Part shown: positions 35,901-51,382 of the stretch, one piece after another
Numbering within the stretch: position 1 is the stretch's first letter
Layout: each line of letters begins with the position of its first letter
Origin: Ooceraea biroi
Lineage: Eukaryota; Arthropoda; Insecta; Hymenoptera; Formicidae
Length of the DNA stretch: 64,000 nucleotides
Direction of reading: 5' to 3'
NCBI RefSeq assembly: GCF_003672135.1
Contig: NC_039513.1
Location: 4,030,833 to 4,094,832 of the forward strand
Translations under genes and position numbers: made by a program
Notes under the pieces: model-generated
Databases searched by the model: none
Told to the model about the DNA's origin: nothing
What the model saw: the letters and a program-made list of their open reading frames with translations, nothing else

Positions 35901-38730
35901 TTGCTAATAACTCCCGTTTACTAAAATCTATTTTTCATTCAGAAAAAATGTACATTTTGAATGAACACATTTTGCTACTAATTAATACCTCCTAAAATAT
36001 AATGCAATCTTTCTTGATTTATCTCTTTCAAAAATCGGTCCTTAGTTTCTTTTATATTTGAAAACTATTTTATATTTCAATTCTATATTTAAATCTGTAT
36101 TAAATTATTTTTCTTTATAATTGCGTCTACATTTTAATTGCCACACTGGTTCAGCACATACGAATAATATATGGATTGATGTTCGTATGCATAAGTGTAT
36201 TCGTGGATCATGTTCGTCGCGGCTATATTCTTCGGTATTCCCAGCTGTCAGCAACAATACGATGTCGCATCGTCGACTGTCAAGGTGCATTTTAGATTCC
36301 ACGAGTCTCCACGGGGTTTCTTGCTTCTTTTTACATGTATTCGTGGCTCATATTCAAGCCAGTCTTGTTAGTTTTTTACGCGTCTACATACGACGATTTG
36401 GACGCGCGTTTTTATCGATACGACGACAATTGTCTCGCGCGTTGCGCTATGCATCCATAACGATTTAATTACTCGTTATTGTTCGGATACGCGATACATT
36501 AATCGCGACCGACCGATCGTCTGCGTTCTAGCTCGATACGCGCGTTTTAATTACGCGGTGCACGTTGCACCGAGAAGCGTCATTGCGCGCCGCGCGTTAT
36601 TATTATATTATTGGCACTTTTACATGTATAGCATTTCTACATATAAACACACGATGTCCCGTAAGTCTCATCCGCGTTAAACGCTCATTAATTATAGTTA
36701 TTCTTATATGTTCCTCCGATATGTATTATATTATATCGATATACGACAAAATTTGCAATACAAAATATTTCATGCTTGTGTAATTATTTTCATGCGTTTA
36801 TCGAATCTATGTTGCATCTATATGGGTATACTATAATATCATCAAGAGGAAGTAACACGCACACGCACATCTTTTATGGCTTTTTCACTGACACGTAACT
36901 CGTATTCATTGTAAAGTATAATTTAATTTATCTCCTATAATATGTACGTTCAATCAGGATGATATATCATCTGAGAGTGATAATATAACGGAGATGCCTT
37001 AAGCGCCAGATCCGCTCTTTTCATTTAAGTCCTTTTTTTGGAACGAGCATAAGTGGTACTAACCGTAAAACAAAGATGCGCGACAACTAGTACGTTTTCT
37101 CTCTGTCTGTTTCGTGTGTCTACGGCTGACTATTATTAGTCTTAATAGACCATGTGTTACAAGTGGAGACGTCGACCTGACGTCCTTTACTCGCGAGTCT
37201 GTCTCCGTAAAGAACAATGGCAAACGAATAAGCTTGGAAGGGTCGTGTGCAGTCTTGAGCTAGCTCCCGTTAATCTCGTAGTCGCGTGGATTATATTTGT
37301 AACCCCGCGCTGGTAGCGTGGAGATTACGAGTGTAATCCGGGAGAAATCTTTTGTCCAAGTTTCATTTCTCTTCTAGTTTTATCTATTTTTCCTATTTTA
37401 AATCATCATTCTTTGTCGTAATTAAATAAAGACAGAAGAAAGATATTAATTCCGTTGTTATCGAAAATTTGCGTTATTATATCATTGTTATATATCTTTA
37501 TTATATCTATCGAGTTCGAAAATGACCATGCTTCATTACTCTCAAATTCGATGCACTTTTGCTTAATTGTACTTAATGCTGAGAAATCTTATTGTGATTT
37601 TCCAACAATTAAACTCTATCAATTCCTTTTTCTATTCGTAATCTATTCAATTTGTAATTGCACACTTATGCACACACGAATGTGGCCAGCAAAAAATAAT
37701 TAGAATGCGCCATAATGAAAATGAAAAGAGCAGATGTGCAAGAAGGAAAAAAGGGCAGAGTTGGTGATGAAATTAAAAAACTCTAGTGGAGACAAGCGTG
37801 CACCCATCTCGGAAATCGGTGCGATTCCTGGCGCCAACAAACGGTCAGGAAATGGAACGGGGAAAGCGGAGATTGAAAAAAGGATGATTGTCGCCGATCG
37901 CATTTTTTCGAATTCTCTCCGAGCCTTGTTCCCTTCCAACGCCCTTATCTTCTCGACATTCCTGACTGACTTTTCCTCGTGCAGACTTTTCGACGTCCGG
38001 ATATCGCGCTCGTATTGACGCGAGAGCCAAAAAAGGGATGTCTTTATTTTTCCGTGATACTATACGCTACGATGATTCTGATAGCTTTATCGACTCTATC
38101 GTGATTTGTGTCAGCAAAATAATGGATCATTTGTATCATGTAGCGATACTGTTACGTACAATGATTGTAGCCTTTATGTCATTAAACCTCCAAATAATTG
38201 CTTGTAATTTTGCTAATCGGTTCTTGTAAACGAAATAATCATATAATTATATCTATAAATGAAATAATAATATATAATATAATATATTATAGTTATATGT
38301 ATATAGTTTTTTTTTATGCAGTTTTATTTAAAACCACTATTCTTCATCTAGATTATATTGGAAAAATATATCTGCTCGAATATACGTCGTCCATTCATGA
38401 TTTCCATGATTTCTACGATTTTGCGAACGAGAATGGCGGCCTATGTTCTTCCGCTGAGCCGCGACAAATTGAACCGAGCGTAACAAAGCGTAGCGAAATT
38501 TCACCCGTACCCCCCGCACCGCACACGCACAGTACGTGCGAATTTCAACCCTTCGCTGGCCGTGGCGGCCGCGCTTTATGCGATGTCGCGCTGCGCAGCT
38601 TAAGTGCTCGGCTCGTAAACGCACCGCGGCGCGGGGTTGACATCCGGCATTATCGTTCCGTGATTTACGCATTCCGCGACTGTATTTCACCGTTCGCATC
38701 TCCTTTCGTCGAAATTTATTACGAGCGCGG

Positions 38731-38757
38731 CAGCAACAGCAGCAGCAGCAGCAGCCG
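38731..38757. repeat. (CAG)n microsatellite
   Basis: Eight or so CAG units with one CAACAG interruption. It accounts for the poly-Ser and poly-Cys runs in overlapping open frames on the two strands. Confidence 0.9.
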
Positions 38758-41700
38758 CTGCCACCGTCGCGCGCGTGGTTCGCTTTAATACGAGCGTTCG
38801 CCATCCTTTTCATCCTACGCCTCCCTACGACGTCTCACCCTCTCCTGCAGTCTCGTGTTCACCGCTCCGTCTCTCTTTTATCCTTCCGCCACAACCACTG
38901 CCTCCCCTCGTCGTTTCCTTTCGCAGCGTTCCTCCGTTTACCGCCTAACCACGGTGGAACGAGCCGCCCGGCGCGGATTACAACGTGTAAAGGGATGGCG
39001 CGAGGACTGGGGGAAGGGGGAGGGAACGAAACGCTCCCAGGGGCTCGACGGGCGATAAATAATCAGATTAATGAAAAATATTTCCTGCCGCACGCGCGGG
39101 AAGAGAGAAGGGCATCTGCGCTCGAGTGCACTTACGTACAACACCCGTTCGTTATCCTGCGTGCGTGCACGGGGTGGTGGGCAGGGGTGGCCCCACGGAC
39201 GACGGTTAGTCAGAGATGGGTTTATTTGCAGGAACGTTACGTGGCGTAATTTCGTCGGGAAATTGCGAAGTGCCGCGGCATCGGAGGAATTTAGAAATAA
39301 TACGGGACTTTTCCCTCTTTCTCTCTCTTTCCTCCCCCTCTGTCCGCATTTTATATACGTACGTTTCGTCGCACCACGCGACGGTCGATGGTCGCACCCG
39401 CGCGGTTCGCGGTCGCACACAGTAGTTGTAATTTGTAAAGTAAATATGTAACAGACCGCGAGAGTATCACTGGGGAATCTCGAACTAATTTAAATGTTGC
39501 ACGCTTTTTTATCTGAACGCGTCACAACGGGAAACCGCATCGAGATAGATTCAGAGTTCTCTTTTTTTTTATTTTGTACGCATCTCGCACGAGTACTTCA
39601 TGAGGCCGCGGAATCAATTTGACGATAATAATTTCGTAGTGTTGAAATTGTGAAAATAAAAATAAAAATTAGACCGACGTAGGTAGAATTTTAAGGTGCA
39701 ATACATGAAATTATTTTTTTCGCATTCTGTTTCTTGTTGTGATAAAAACTAATCGCTTCTGAGATGCTCCTATATGTTTTTATATTTTTCTGTCGATTTT
39801 CTGAATTATTGAATGTAATAAACAAGAGAGATGAGTGCATATTTATGGTGGAAAGTGGATTACAGTTGGTGATACAACTGTGTCATCCTAAGACTTGGCC
39901 AAGATAAATACGATAAAGGAGACATGTTGTAGCAAGTTAAAAATATCCCCGTGGTTTCGTACGTATCTCGGTATTTTATGACGGAGAACGGCCGCTTTAC
40001 GTTCGTGCCATTATCCTGTCACGTTAAAACAAATGTAATAAAAGGATATTTCTGTTACTATCACAACTGTCATGTTTAAGCAGTTACATACAAACGAGAA
40101 AAACTAATGCAAGTTATTGTTTGCCATTTTGACATAGATTTGTCGAAGTCGCAAATATAAATATATAACTGCATCTATCAAATTGCAAGACAATAACATA
40201 TTTGTTCTACTATGAAGAGAAAACTATAAAAGAGTAATATTTTTTCTTCATCATATCGCAATTTTAAACTGCAATCTCTATCTTGAGCATATATGAAAAT
40301 TATGAAAATCGAAATACTTCCAAATCTTAATTTATTATTTAGCTTAATAAACTGATATAATTATTAGTTAATTATTTAATTGATTGAGAAAAGCTATCTA
40401 ATTGAATTCATCATATTCGAAAGACAATTTCTTTCGTCGCGAATGGACGAATCGGCGAATACACTCGTACGATAATACGCATCGTAAATCGTGCAATATG
40501 TCGATAAGCGTAAAATATGTCGGCGTAGTAACAAATCGTGCGTCTGTGCGCGACGCACACATTCACGTCTTTATCCAGCAAAAGTTTTTAATTAATCGCT
40601 TGTAATCAAAGTTTTTGATTGCACTAACAGCGTCCCGTACGGTCCAAGCGAATGAGCGTTCATTCGATGCATTTGAATAATACCTTCGCGCTGGTTTCGC
40701 CGGCGCAGTTTGCGAATCGCGATACTCGCGATTTATAAATTCCACCCATCGAATATAACACAACTGTTATATAGCGGTACTGATTTAAGCGCTCAATTGG
40801 TACCGAATCGCATGTGTATATCGATTTTCCCGCAGTGTGAACGTCAAGGCGCCGGCCGATTGAGAGTAATAGCAAAATAAAGGATTAAAAATAAAGGAAT
40901 TTTGTTAAGGAACAATTGATGAAAAATTCAATACAGAAACTGCGTTTAATGGTGCACGCAGTGATTATACGAATAATGCATTTTTTGATATTTTTGTTAT
41001 TATGATTCTACGTGAAAACCCATACATACAAACTGTCTTAGATAACATTAGTGTCAGATAATCCGTATCGCTAACTTCGCGTGAATATTTTTGCGTAGGC
41101 GCACTCTCATCCGTAACGATATCACGAGCAATCGGCTGGACGCGTCTCTTATTTGTATCATTGCGCGAGGGTTGTATCTTGCGGAAGTGCGCCGCATATA
41201 CCGTAAAGATCGTAGCATGTATATCTTCTCCCCTTCCGCTTTTTATTTCTTCCTCGACCGCAGCGAACGGACGCGAATCTAAACCGCGCGCATCCTCGGC
41301 ACGGTCAAGTCTCGTTAGAAAGTCCGAGAAGACGGCGCTTATGCACGGAGCTGGAAAATCGAGGAAAACTGCTCGGAGGGTCAAGTGGAATGGATCGCGC
41401 TCGTTGACCAACTACGCTGACCATCGTAAAAGGCGGACCAGTGATTAGTTTTTGTAACCGCCGCGTCGCCGCGGACAGCGAATGAATTTAATTTTCTTGG
41501 TACTTTAGCTATCTGGAACAATCTCCGAATGCGTATTGCATGTAATTCTTTTAAGTACTCCGATACCTTGCGACCGTTTGATAACGGTGTGATACCGCGT
41601 GGGCAAGAAATACACAACCATCGGAGTTGACCAGAGTTGTAATGATTCCAGAAGAGAATTTCTTTTCAGCGTAACTCAAAGTTCTTTCGCGATTTTCGGA

Positions 41701-44461
41701 AATTGAAATTTGTAATGAGAATATGATTTATTTATTTAGCAAGTTTATTGTCACATATTGCACTAGAAGATGATTTGTTATAAAAATTGTTTTTAAATAC
41801 GATAAGGCGGGACAACTTTATGTCAGAGAAAGTACTCGTTATCTCCTCACTCAAATATTCACTCATTTGTAAGATTTATACTCATAAGACCACTCTAACG
41901 AGGTCAAATCGTCATCGCTCTCGCTTTTAGTTTCTCAAAGTGGTTTTATCGTCGTTCAGCTGTTCCGCTCGCATTCCGTTCTCGGGCCAGCCTCTTGTAC
42001 GGGTCTTAAACTCACGTTAAATTTCGTTAAGCTCCACCCCGAACGGGCACTCGACCTGCTACTCAATATTTCAGTGCAATTAGGTGGCAATACGCCCCTG
42101 CCGTACGGTGAATTATTCAGGAAAACTCCAGAGTGAAAATAAACCGACGGTCCAGCAGGGCTCGAGGGGTCCGCGCGGCAGGGGATCATCCATTACTTAG
42201 CACGCGTTAACGCACTTTGCCTGTAAAATGCATCGTGCGCGCGCGCGCTCGTCATCGTTGATGTTAATCGAGATCGAACTAGGGTCACGATGCCGTCCCG
42301 GTAGGAATACGTAATGCGCTCGCAGCGAAATGTGCTCACCTGAGTTTATTAAACGGTCATATCCGGTGCTCTTATTAGTTTGACAAGGTGTTTTACATCA
42401 TTTAAAAGAGAATTCAAGTTTCCCGAAAGAACTGTGATGGCTTTAAGTGGAAAGTTACGAATTAATCCTTCGACTCTTCATCACTTCAGCTTGTTGGAAA
42501 AAGCTAGAACTGCAAAGAAAAGACTATAAATTGTAGTAAAATAACTCCACATAGCGGTTGATAGATTAAAGATTAATCTCGTTTGATTGCATCACGGAGT
42601 ATTCTAGTCATCGCAAGGCTTCTTGGTAATTACAGACATTAAAGCTGAAACCAAGAAGCATACTGCTCGCTCTCGATATCGTAGTACCGACGATTCTCGC
42701 GTGACACACGTAGGTAAATATAAGCAGCATACGTTCAACGTCGATGGAACCCTAAGACGATTTTAATTCCGCAACAATTTCGTAAGGCGCTTTCATAAAG
42801 CTCGACCGTAAAGCCGCAATTGCAGACAAGATTGAAACACAATGCGAACGCATCCCCCGGAAATGAGATGTAGCGGAATACTCATCAGGAACGCGCGATT
42901 AATCACGACTGTTTTGCACTGCGGAAGAAATGGAAGCATCATGGGCAGCGGCATTCACACGCCACTCAGCGGGAATAAATATATTCTGTCCACCCAGCCG
43001 TCACAACTTTCCTACCATCGTTCTTGCCGACAAGAGGGTGGGACGACAAGGGGCACTGACTACATAGTAGTCCTCGCGATCTATCACTTAGCGCGAAGCA
43101 AGACCGGGCGGGTACTCGCCTTTCGTCCCCGCGGGACTTTCACAATCGGGGATCCTTCCTTTGCCGCCCTCCCCGTTCCAGCCGGCTTTTTCTCATCCTC
43201 GTCACCAGTGCAAACTGATGTATGGCTCGTGATTGGAGTGATTGTACACACATATACATGCAACGCGCACACGCACGCACACTGACAGCGACGAGGAGAA
43301 TTCTTAACGTCTCGGGGGAGTGCGAGCGATGCGGCGTCCCGTGAGAGAAATGTTGCAGGGTGATTTCGGCGATGCGTACACACCCATACGCACACCGCTC
43401 TGCGCGCTTTCCGCCCCCGTCCCGCCACTGTCCGTTGTCGATACATCAATTCCATCGAACATTTAACCGGGAAGAAGACACACGCGGCCTCGCGGGATGT
43501 GTCAGTAAAATTGAGTGAAAAGGGCACAGCGGTATAAAAAAAAGGGAGTGAACATGTACGCAGTCGTTGTCTTGATAACGCAAAAACGACGAAGACGCGA
43601 ACTATCGATTTTTACGAGGGTTGACAACGAACGCAGACAAGTTTTCAGCACGTGAGACGACGTTTGCGAAATTGATGCATTTTGTATACGAAAGAAGTAC
43701 CGTTGCGCTTGTACTTGCTTAGCTTCCGCCAATTTTGGAGCAAGCTGTGCGAAATTAGTATACGTCGAGTCACTTGATTTTACGGTATCAGACGCTGTGC
43801 AGGAGTTCCTCGGTTTTTATTGCAATTAAAGCAATTAAACGTGCTTGCATTCGACCGTGCCGTTCAGTAAGCCGTCCCTTCGTGCCTATAAAATCCGATT
43901 GCAGTTTATGTTTCGCACATCCGTTTCCGATCCGCGACGCGGACTCCTTTCGTCTCGCAATTGGTGTGCAGCTCCTCGCTATTTTAATGGAACGCTTTAT
44001 TCGGCCGGCAATCTGCCGTCTCGTTCTTACGTACGAACAGTCACGTAGGCGGGCCGACGGCTCGGCATAATTACGCGCTTTAATTGTTTAATTAATCCTG
44101 ACGACGTTTTCGGTGTTTTATCTGGATGCTCGTTAGCCAAGCCAAGCTTGCTGCGCGAGAAATGCGGATGTGTATTTACGTGAGCCGAGATGGCCGCACA
44201 TACGCCGGCTATATATAAATTGCTGTGCATGGTACGTAATCTTGCAGAAAGCGTATTAATAAATTTGTTGATCACCAAACTAGATTTGTTTACGACATCA
44301 AATTCCTTTGTTATTCTCCTTTTTTCGTTTGCTCAGTTATTTATTCCATGCACATAGCACTCGAGTGGACTCTCGTAAAACAAACAAGGTAAAACGGCAC
44401 TATCGATAGGTATGGCATTTAAATGTGAAAGAATATCGACGGCACTTTCATAAAAAATATT

Positions 44462-44493
44462 GCGAGAGAGAGAAAGAAAGAGAGAGAGAACGA
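44462..44493. repeat. (GA)n/(GAAA) microsatellite
   Basis: Imperfect GA dinucleotide run with GAAA interruptions. Confidence 0.8.
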
Positions 44494-47400
44494 TAAAAAT
44501 AAATAATATTATAATTAATGCTCACACAGTTAATAATAAATTATAACAGACATATATCATATATCACAAGTTGTCGGTTGTTAAAAATATAAAAGTAAAT
44601 TTTGTGACATTTTCGCGAAAGAGCTTGGTATGAAAATATAATTTTCTCTGAAAGCACAATAAAAATATAATTTTTTCCAATTCGTGATTGTCAAAACTGT
44701 CACAAAAGGAAGCCAAAAATGACATAGTAATACGTTTAACAATATTTCACATTACAGACGTCAAGCGCATCGAGCATTGCTGCATTATAAAGTAAACGCT
44801 AAGCAAGACGCGGTGCACTTTGGTGCAATAAGTTACCTCTATCTCCCGGCGCATTAACGAGAACGAGAAGCTGGAGGAAGCGGGATTACCTTTATGCGTG
44901 TCCCCGCGTCCCTAACGGGCGCCGCTTTATTATGGACGCAGAGAAGCTACATAATTATCGTAATTATGATAATCGTGATAATAATCGGCTACCACTACGC
45001 CGTTGTGTATGCGCAATGCTCGTGCTACTCTACGTATGCCGGCCAAAGCTAACGCTGTATCCCGCGACGTACAAAACGCTTGGCGAGCCGGGCATAATCT
45101 GCACAATGAATATCAAAGACAGTCGCGCAGGATACATCATTTCTTCTTGCATCGCACAAGCAGAAAATTAACGCGAATTGATCGAATAGATCGGAAAATT
45201 ATGATACAATCGCATTTAAATTGATAGAACTTTTGCACGCTGTTTTCCGCGTTTTACATTCTAGCGTATACAGCACGTAATATATGTTGGTTCATGTAGA
45301 TAGAACGACTGACAGAGCAATGGAACATCCGGCTTCGGCTCGAATAAATGATCTACGTCCGATTTAATTTCGTCTTCTCGTTTCTCCGTTCAATCTGCCG
45401 TTTCTTCCGCTTTTAAATTCTATCTAGGTGCATCGCGATTCTGTGTAATAGAAGTTCCTTTGGCCTCCTCGGGCTTTTCAATCTTCTACATCAAACATCG
45501 TGGCAGTTAAGAAATTTGTTTAAGCGAAGAATCCACCCTAGGCTATTTTAACGGGCGAAGCGCCGAGGAAAAGTCAATTAAAAATTTCTCGTAGAAATTT
45601 CCTATAAAAGTACATTACAGCGAGTATTATATCTATATATGCACTCTATCCAGAATAAAATGTTATCCGTAAGAACTTGAGCTTACATAAATTCTAAAAG
45701 ACGATTTGCGCGCGTGCGCTACCGTGCTGTTCGCAATTAGGTACTAAACTGTGTCGGACGTTTCGCGCAATCCCATTTACATGTTGGCATTATTCATTAG
45801 GGAAAGCAAGATACATAGTCATTAATGACTTTATCACCGCGCGGGTAGAGCAGTATTTCCGGCGCGCGCGGCAAGCGAGCATCGTGAGATTTAATCGAGA
45901 AGGTATTTTATGGTCCGCACTGTCGACCAAGCAACATGAAAAATGATTACGTTATATTACTTCGCTGGAAGATCAAGATTTATGTATATATCCTACTGAG
46001 AGAGATTTTTGTCACGTTGGCCCGGACATTCTTATAAAATAGTATTTTTAACGCTCTTCGCATCTTCCTTCTTTATATTCTAGTCTATTCCTCTACCGAT
46101 CGCATCAAATTTATCCTTTTTGCGTTTGTAAAGCTGTAAAGTCGGAGTTTGAAGAGACTTTAACAGAGAGAAGTATTTTCTTGTGACTCGTAATAAGTAA
46201 TAATCTTGAAAGCATGGAAATAATCTCGAACGATTAGTACAGTTGATCGTTGAAGTAATACATTATCTTAATGATTCTCATTACTAAGTCAAAATATTAT
46301 GCGAAATAATTATAAAATCTCAAGGCAAATACTTTTCGTATGTATTATACTTGTCATTATCCCGCATCGTACTTGACATTACTCCTTTGCCTTATCTCTC
46401 ATCTTTCTGTCTTATCGTAACTCGCAATTATTTTTAATGAATCGTAACGTCGCCATAAGAGATCTCGATGCTTTGAAGCTGTTCTGTATCGGGCTTATAG
46501 AAGAGTTAAAAGTCCTAGCATCCATTTGAACATGAATTTGCCTGCCGTTCACGCCGGCAAATTCACCAGGCATATTGTCGTATAAATAAAACCGGAGTTT
46601 ATTAAATTGTAAACGCCGACACGCGAACGATAACGAGCGCGCCCATCGGGATACACTGTTAAAATATTGTTGCAATTGGCACGAATGTTTGCCATTCGAA
46701 AAGCGCATCCTGACGCGCGTAATAATTGGATCCGGATGATGTAAATCGGCCCCATCGTTGCTCGATGTCATATCGGAAGTAATTCTAACGTTAAATAGAT
46801 AAAACTAGTAATACTATTGCCATAACTACTGCTAAATATGCGATGACATTATAGAACGGTAGCTCTCTTTCTCTTTTATTGATTTAATTTGCATTGCGTG
46901 TCTGATGCAAGCTTGACGCTAGACTTTTATCACACACATGTTCTCGAACAATCTAAATATATATTAATAGCAGTTTTTTATTTGCTTTTAAACATCCGAA
47001 TTTCACAAATTTAAGTGCAGAAGAAAATACAGTCGACAAACAATAATGTTTCCAGACTATCTTTTCCTGCAACGTATAAAGTGGCAAAATTAACGAGAAA
47101 TATTGGCAAGCGAATTACGAGTAACACGATATTAACAATACGAAGTACTTAATCGGTAGAGCTGCATTGGAGTGACAATGACGTAAAGGGGTTAACGGAA
47201 CACGATGCGTGTGTGCATTTGTCGATTACTCGTTACACGATGCACCGGGCGTCAGTAACAGGCCGAACGTGCGTGTATTTAACGTTGATGGTTAGCGGCT
47301 ATTTTTCCGACGCGTCAATTTCGAGCCGAGTAGACGGCGATGTTTGATCTATAGGCGGCGATTAATTACAAGTCGCCCATGAGGACCGTGAAGGCTGGCG

Positions 47401-50400
47401 ATGGGTATTCGTTCCTCCAGTGATGCTCGCGATCGTTCGCGTCAATTCAACTAGCATAGTCCCGAGTGTCTGGACACACACAGCCCGGTATAGAGAGGCG
47501 ATCGAGCTTTAAAGAGGAACGTCCGCGCGAATTTGTCGCTCGAGCGGCATTACGTTACCCGAGCTGGCGAAGGATCGCACGGAATGCAGAGTTAAGACGA
47601 ATGTACACTCTTCGGTTTTGCTAGGCGAATCGTTCAAACGAATCGGTTATCGTTCGGATATCCCACTGCCACAAGTGAATCACTGTTGGCACAGTCTGAT
47701 GCGATTCTATAGAAACTATCTCGTAAAATGAGAGAAGGAGACAGAGAGAGATATTTTAGATCCATGGAAAGGATCATCTTGAAACATTTAAAGAGTTCAG
47801 CACCTCCAAAGTGAATCAAGTCTATAATTTATATGGTTCACTTTGCCTAGGATTCTCCGCATTTGAACTGAACATTACGTGGATTTCATGGGCTCGCTAC
47901 CATTTTTTGCCTCAAGTCTCTTATTCGAGTATTTTGTTTAGATCTACTCTGACCTATTTTTTAAACCGCAATAATTCTGCGAGCCATCGATGCGTACTTT
48001 TTCAAATTCCAAGATGTCCCAGTTAGCCGAAAACACAAAATATGCGTATACACAAAAGCGAATTAAAATCTGTAGATTCTCAAAGAGAGACGAATCAGAA
48101 CTTGCAACATGTAATGTTGCAAAACAATGTAGCAAACAAATCAGCAAAATTAATTCGTTTCTCGTTTATTGCAGGATTCGCTTTTCTTTCGTTGTAAATT
48201 ATTTGTCCAGGGTGGTCGTTAACACAGCGAGCTGCTCTTTACGTTTACTAAGCGCGTCCGATGATGCTACGTGAGTTTGCACACATCATTGTTTCACCGG
48301 TTTCCGATCTCTGATATTGTTATCCGCTACACGCGCTGCATCGAATCGGACCCGTCGCTGAAGAGAGCCACGATCGATACTAGTTCCGCTGCGAATCGTA
48401 CGACGATGAAAATAGGTCAAACGTGGCCAGGTGGATGCATCGCTCAGTTTCGACAAGTAACTCAATATGTTAACGTATCACGCACCCTCGTGTAACTGAC
48501 ACGATCACACAGATCTTCGTATCCAAACGAAAGAAGACAGGGCATTCCTCACCCGGAGGTCGTGCGATATTCATGAAGAAATTCGTCATGACTTATGCTC
48601 ATTCCTTTCCAGAAATGTCGTTTCCGTACGATATTTTTCATGATATGTTTCGCGATGTTATGCTCGAACAGGGGAAAATTTAATAACGGTATCAGCGATG
48701 TAATCTAATTCGTCGCAACACCCGCGACACAAGCCCGAACATAGAAAGGTAATTTGCGACGGGCTACACAGATCGTCATCATCGCGCGGAACATCGCGCG
48801 AATTGCGCACTTGTACGCATAATCGATACTACGGTGGATACTATTTTTTAGGCATCGCGGCGCGTAATTGAACGACGAGTTACAAGCTCAACAGCCTGCA
48901 TTAAATTGCAATGCGACGTAGCCCCCGATGTCGTGCGCAGACTAATCATTTGCAAACACGATGCACTTCGTGGTACATGCTTTTGTTATTGCGCTATCGC
49001 GCCCTGTGTATAACCGTTCGTTTTTCTGCGCGTTCCCTGTGTTGTAGACTGATTGGAGAAGTGGCGTTTCACGCGATATCGATTAGCGTCCATCCACGTA
49101 ACTGCTTACAACACGGTTCAAGGAAGTTTTGTAGTTAGTAAAGGCTTTGCCAGATTACATCACCGTCATTTTCTTCTCATTTGTGTTTCTTATTCAGATT
49201 GTTTTACACACCTTTCATAAACGTATATTATACTTTTTATCTATCTATAAAAACTTCTTCATAGAATGTTATCATGATATTAAAGTGTGAGCGGTCTAAC
49301 ACAGAGAAGGAGATCTAAGCTATATTAATCATATATTTGATTAAATTAAGAAACATTAAATATTTTCCAATATATTAATTTTGAGTACACTTTAGGAGTA
49401 ATCTGTAATTGTAGCAAAATTAAAATAAAAATTCTATACTTTTAATAATATTTATTTATTTTTCAAAAACTTATGCATGCATAAAGATTTCTTCTAGATG
49501 AACATAAATTGAATCTTTAAGTTTCTGAAATAATATTTTCAAATATGTAAAATAGAAAATTATTTTGTAAGTTTATAAGAGGCGAAATTAAAATATGATA
49601 AGAGAATTCTAAAGTAACTTCATTGTCTTTCTCGTAAAAGAAGAGTTAAAGTACTGATACTCTGTGTGCTTCTTCTACAAACAAAATTTCGCCCTTGTCC
49701 TTACCGTCATACGCGATGCATAGAAAATTACATTGTAAGTTTATTATAATATACGCTTGTTACACGTTCAGTGAAATAATTCGAATTATACAGACTCGAA
49801 CTGTTACGGCTCTCTTGACCAGAATTATCGTGCGGTTGAATGAACACGATGCAAGTATGATGTTGAACTTTTAATTTTTTAAATGATCGGCACACATCAG
49901 CATGCCAGTCAAGGTTTGATTAATTAATTAATAGCACCTCAGTATTACACGTCGATCCATCGGCGAAACGTTCGCAAGTATTACGAAAGGCTTATCAACA
50001 GAAAAAAATGAGTAGAGCAAAAAACATCTCGTTTGCAGTTCGATGGACAGAATCGTTGTGCTGGAAATACCTTTGTCGATGTCAATAAACAGTTCGCTAA
50101 TAATTAATCGTTTGTCGAAGCGAATAAACGCGCGTCCATATTATAATCAGCGTGGCGCTGTTAAACTCGTTGCGCGAGCATATTTCTATATAAATGTTAT
50201 TTATCCGCTTATCAAACGAATGCAGAGTAAGAGCCGATAACGCATATGAGTATTCAAGAAAATATAAATAATCGGCAAAGAGAGAAGCAATCTGCGAATA
50301 ATATAATGTAAGGGAAATACGAAAATATACGCAAATATAATTAATAGTATATTTAATAATATACTTATACTGTGATATATGGAATATCATATAAAGTGTG

Positions 50401-51342
50401 AATTTTTATAATCAATTTTATATTAAATATTATATGTAATACATATATGTATATAACAGTAAGGAAGGAAACCTTTCTTAAATAATCTTTTATCACATTC
50501 ATTAATGATTAGCAGCTAATTAAAAAATTTTGTTATATTTTCAACATGCATGAAAATATCCATGAATATTGTATGATTATACAAGCAAATACAGTAAAAT
50601 TTAATGTAATTTAATAAACTATTCAACAGTTTCATCACAAAAATAAGAGAACTATAATAACATCATATAAATTTATAAACAGAGTAATGGATTGTGCGAA
50701 TTATATTCAGTGCACTGCAGTGGCTTGATATTCCAATTTTCACAAAATGTCTAATAACAATAATTCATTTAATTGATGCACATACGAATTGACTTTTCTA
50801 TATTGCAAACAATTACTACTGAATAACGTAGTCGACAGGTCGACATGGAAATGGAAGGACACTCCTGAGATCTTTCAAATTGAACTGACACGAAAATACG
50901 AGATTGATATCGGCACAATTCCAATTTTATATTTCGTGCTCGCAGATAAACGAAAGCGATGTCTGTGTTGGTCCGTAATAATGAAAACGCGGCGTCATAT
51001 ATTTTTCCACATATTCGCAGCGTCGATAATTGAGCCCGCCCAAAATTATAGTGTTTTCAAGCGCTGATCAGAACACCGCGAATAATAATGACCGCGCTTG
51101 ACCACAAACAATGAACGACAGCGTGGGAGGAGCTTGTTTCCCCATCGGGAAACTTTTCCTTTGTCATCGGTGTGTCGCTCCGAGCAGCGAGTATTCGCGC
51201 CGGTCGAAAGCAAATCCGTGTTCCCACACTTTCCGATATGAAGGGACGCAGGTCGCACTTGGAAATGCCGAAACGGTAACTGCATGGTTCACGAAAGTTA
51301 GATTACCATCGATGGTCCCTTTCGAAGTATGATCGTCAGTGC

Positions 51343-51382
51343 TGCGTTCTCTCTCTCTCTTTCTCTCTTCTTTTTTTTTTAT
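51343..51382. repeat. (CT)n plus poly-T tract
   Basis: CT dinucleotides followed by a run of ten or so T. Confidence 0.85.

Larger units (their letters stand above)
31618..37700. other. Non-coding stretch, no gene recognised
   Basis: CpG-rich blocks at 31740-32340, 32690-33060 and 35200-35760, the rest AT-rich. Three exon-like stretches were examined: 33468-33599 (acceptor, 44 open codons, CAG|GTAAGA), a + strand frame to 35511 containing FDGCLRDV, and an overlapping minus frame 35665-35326. They conflict with one another or lack a recognisable product, so none is called. Confidence 0.45.
37701..46000. other. Non-coding stretch with CpG islands
   Basis: CpG-rich islands at about 38420-39450, 40960-41480, 41900-42300, 42840-43480 and 43830-44250. 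The 196-codon frame at 38198 starts at TTG and runs through AT-rich sequence into a CAG repeat, so it is rejected. A CAG|GTGAGC donor-like site on the minus strand near 42340 has no supporting exon. Confidence 0.45.

Noticed and set aside
38198..38788. 196-codon open frame on +
   Set aside because: It starts at TTG in AT-rich sequence, runs through a CpG-rich block into the CAG microsatellite, overlaps a minus-strand frame and resembles no protein family.
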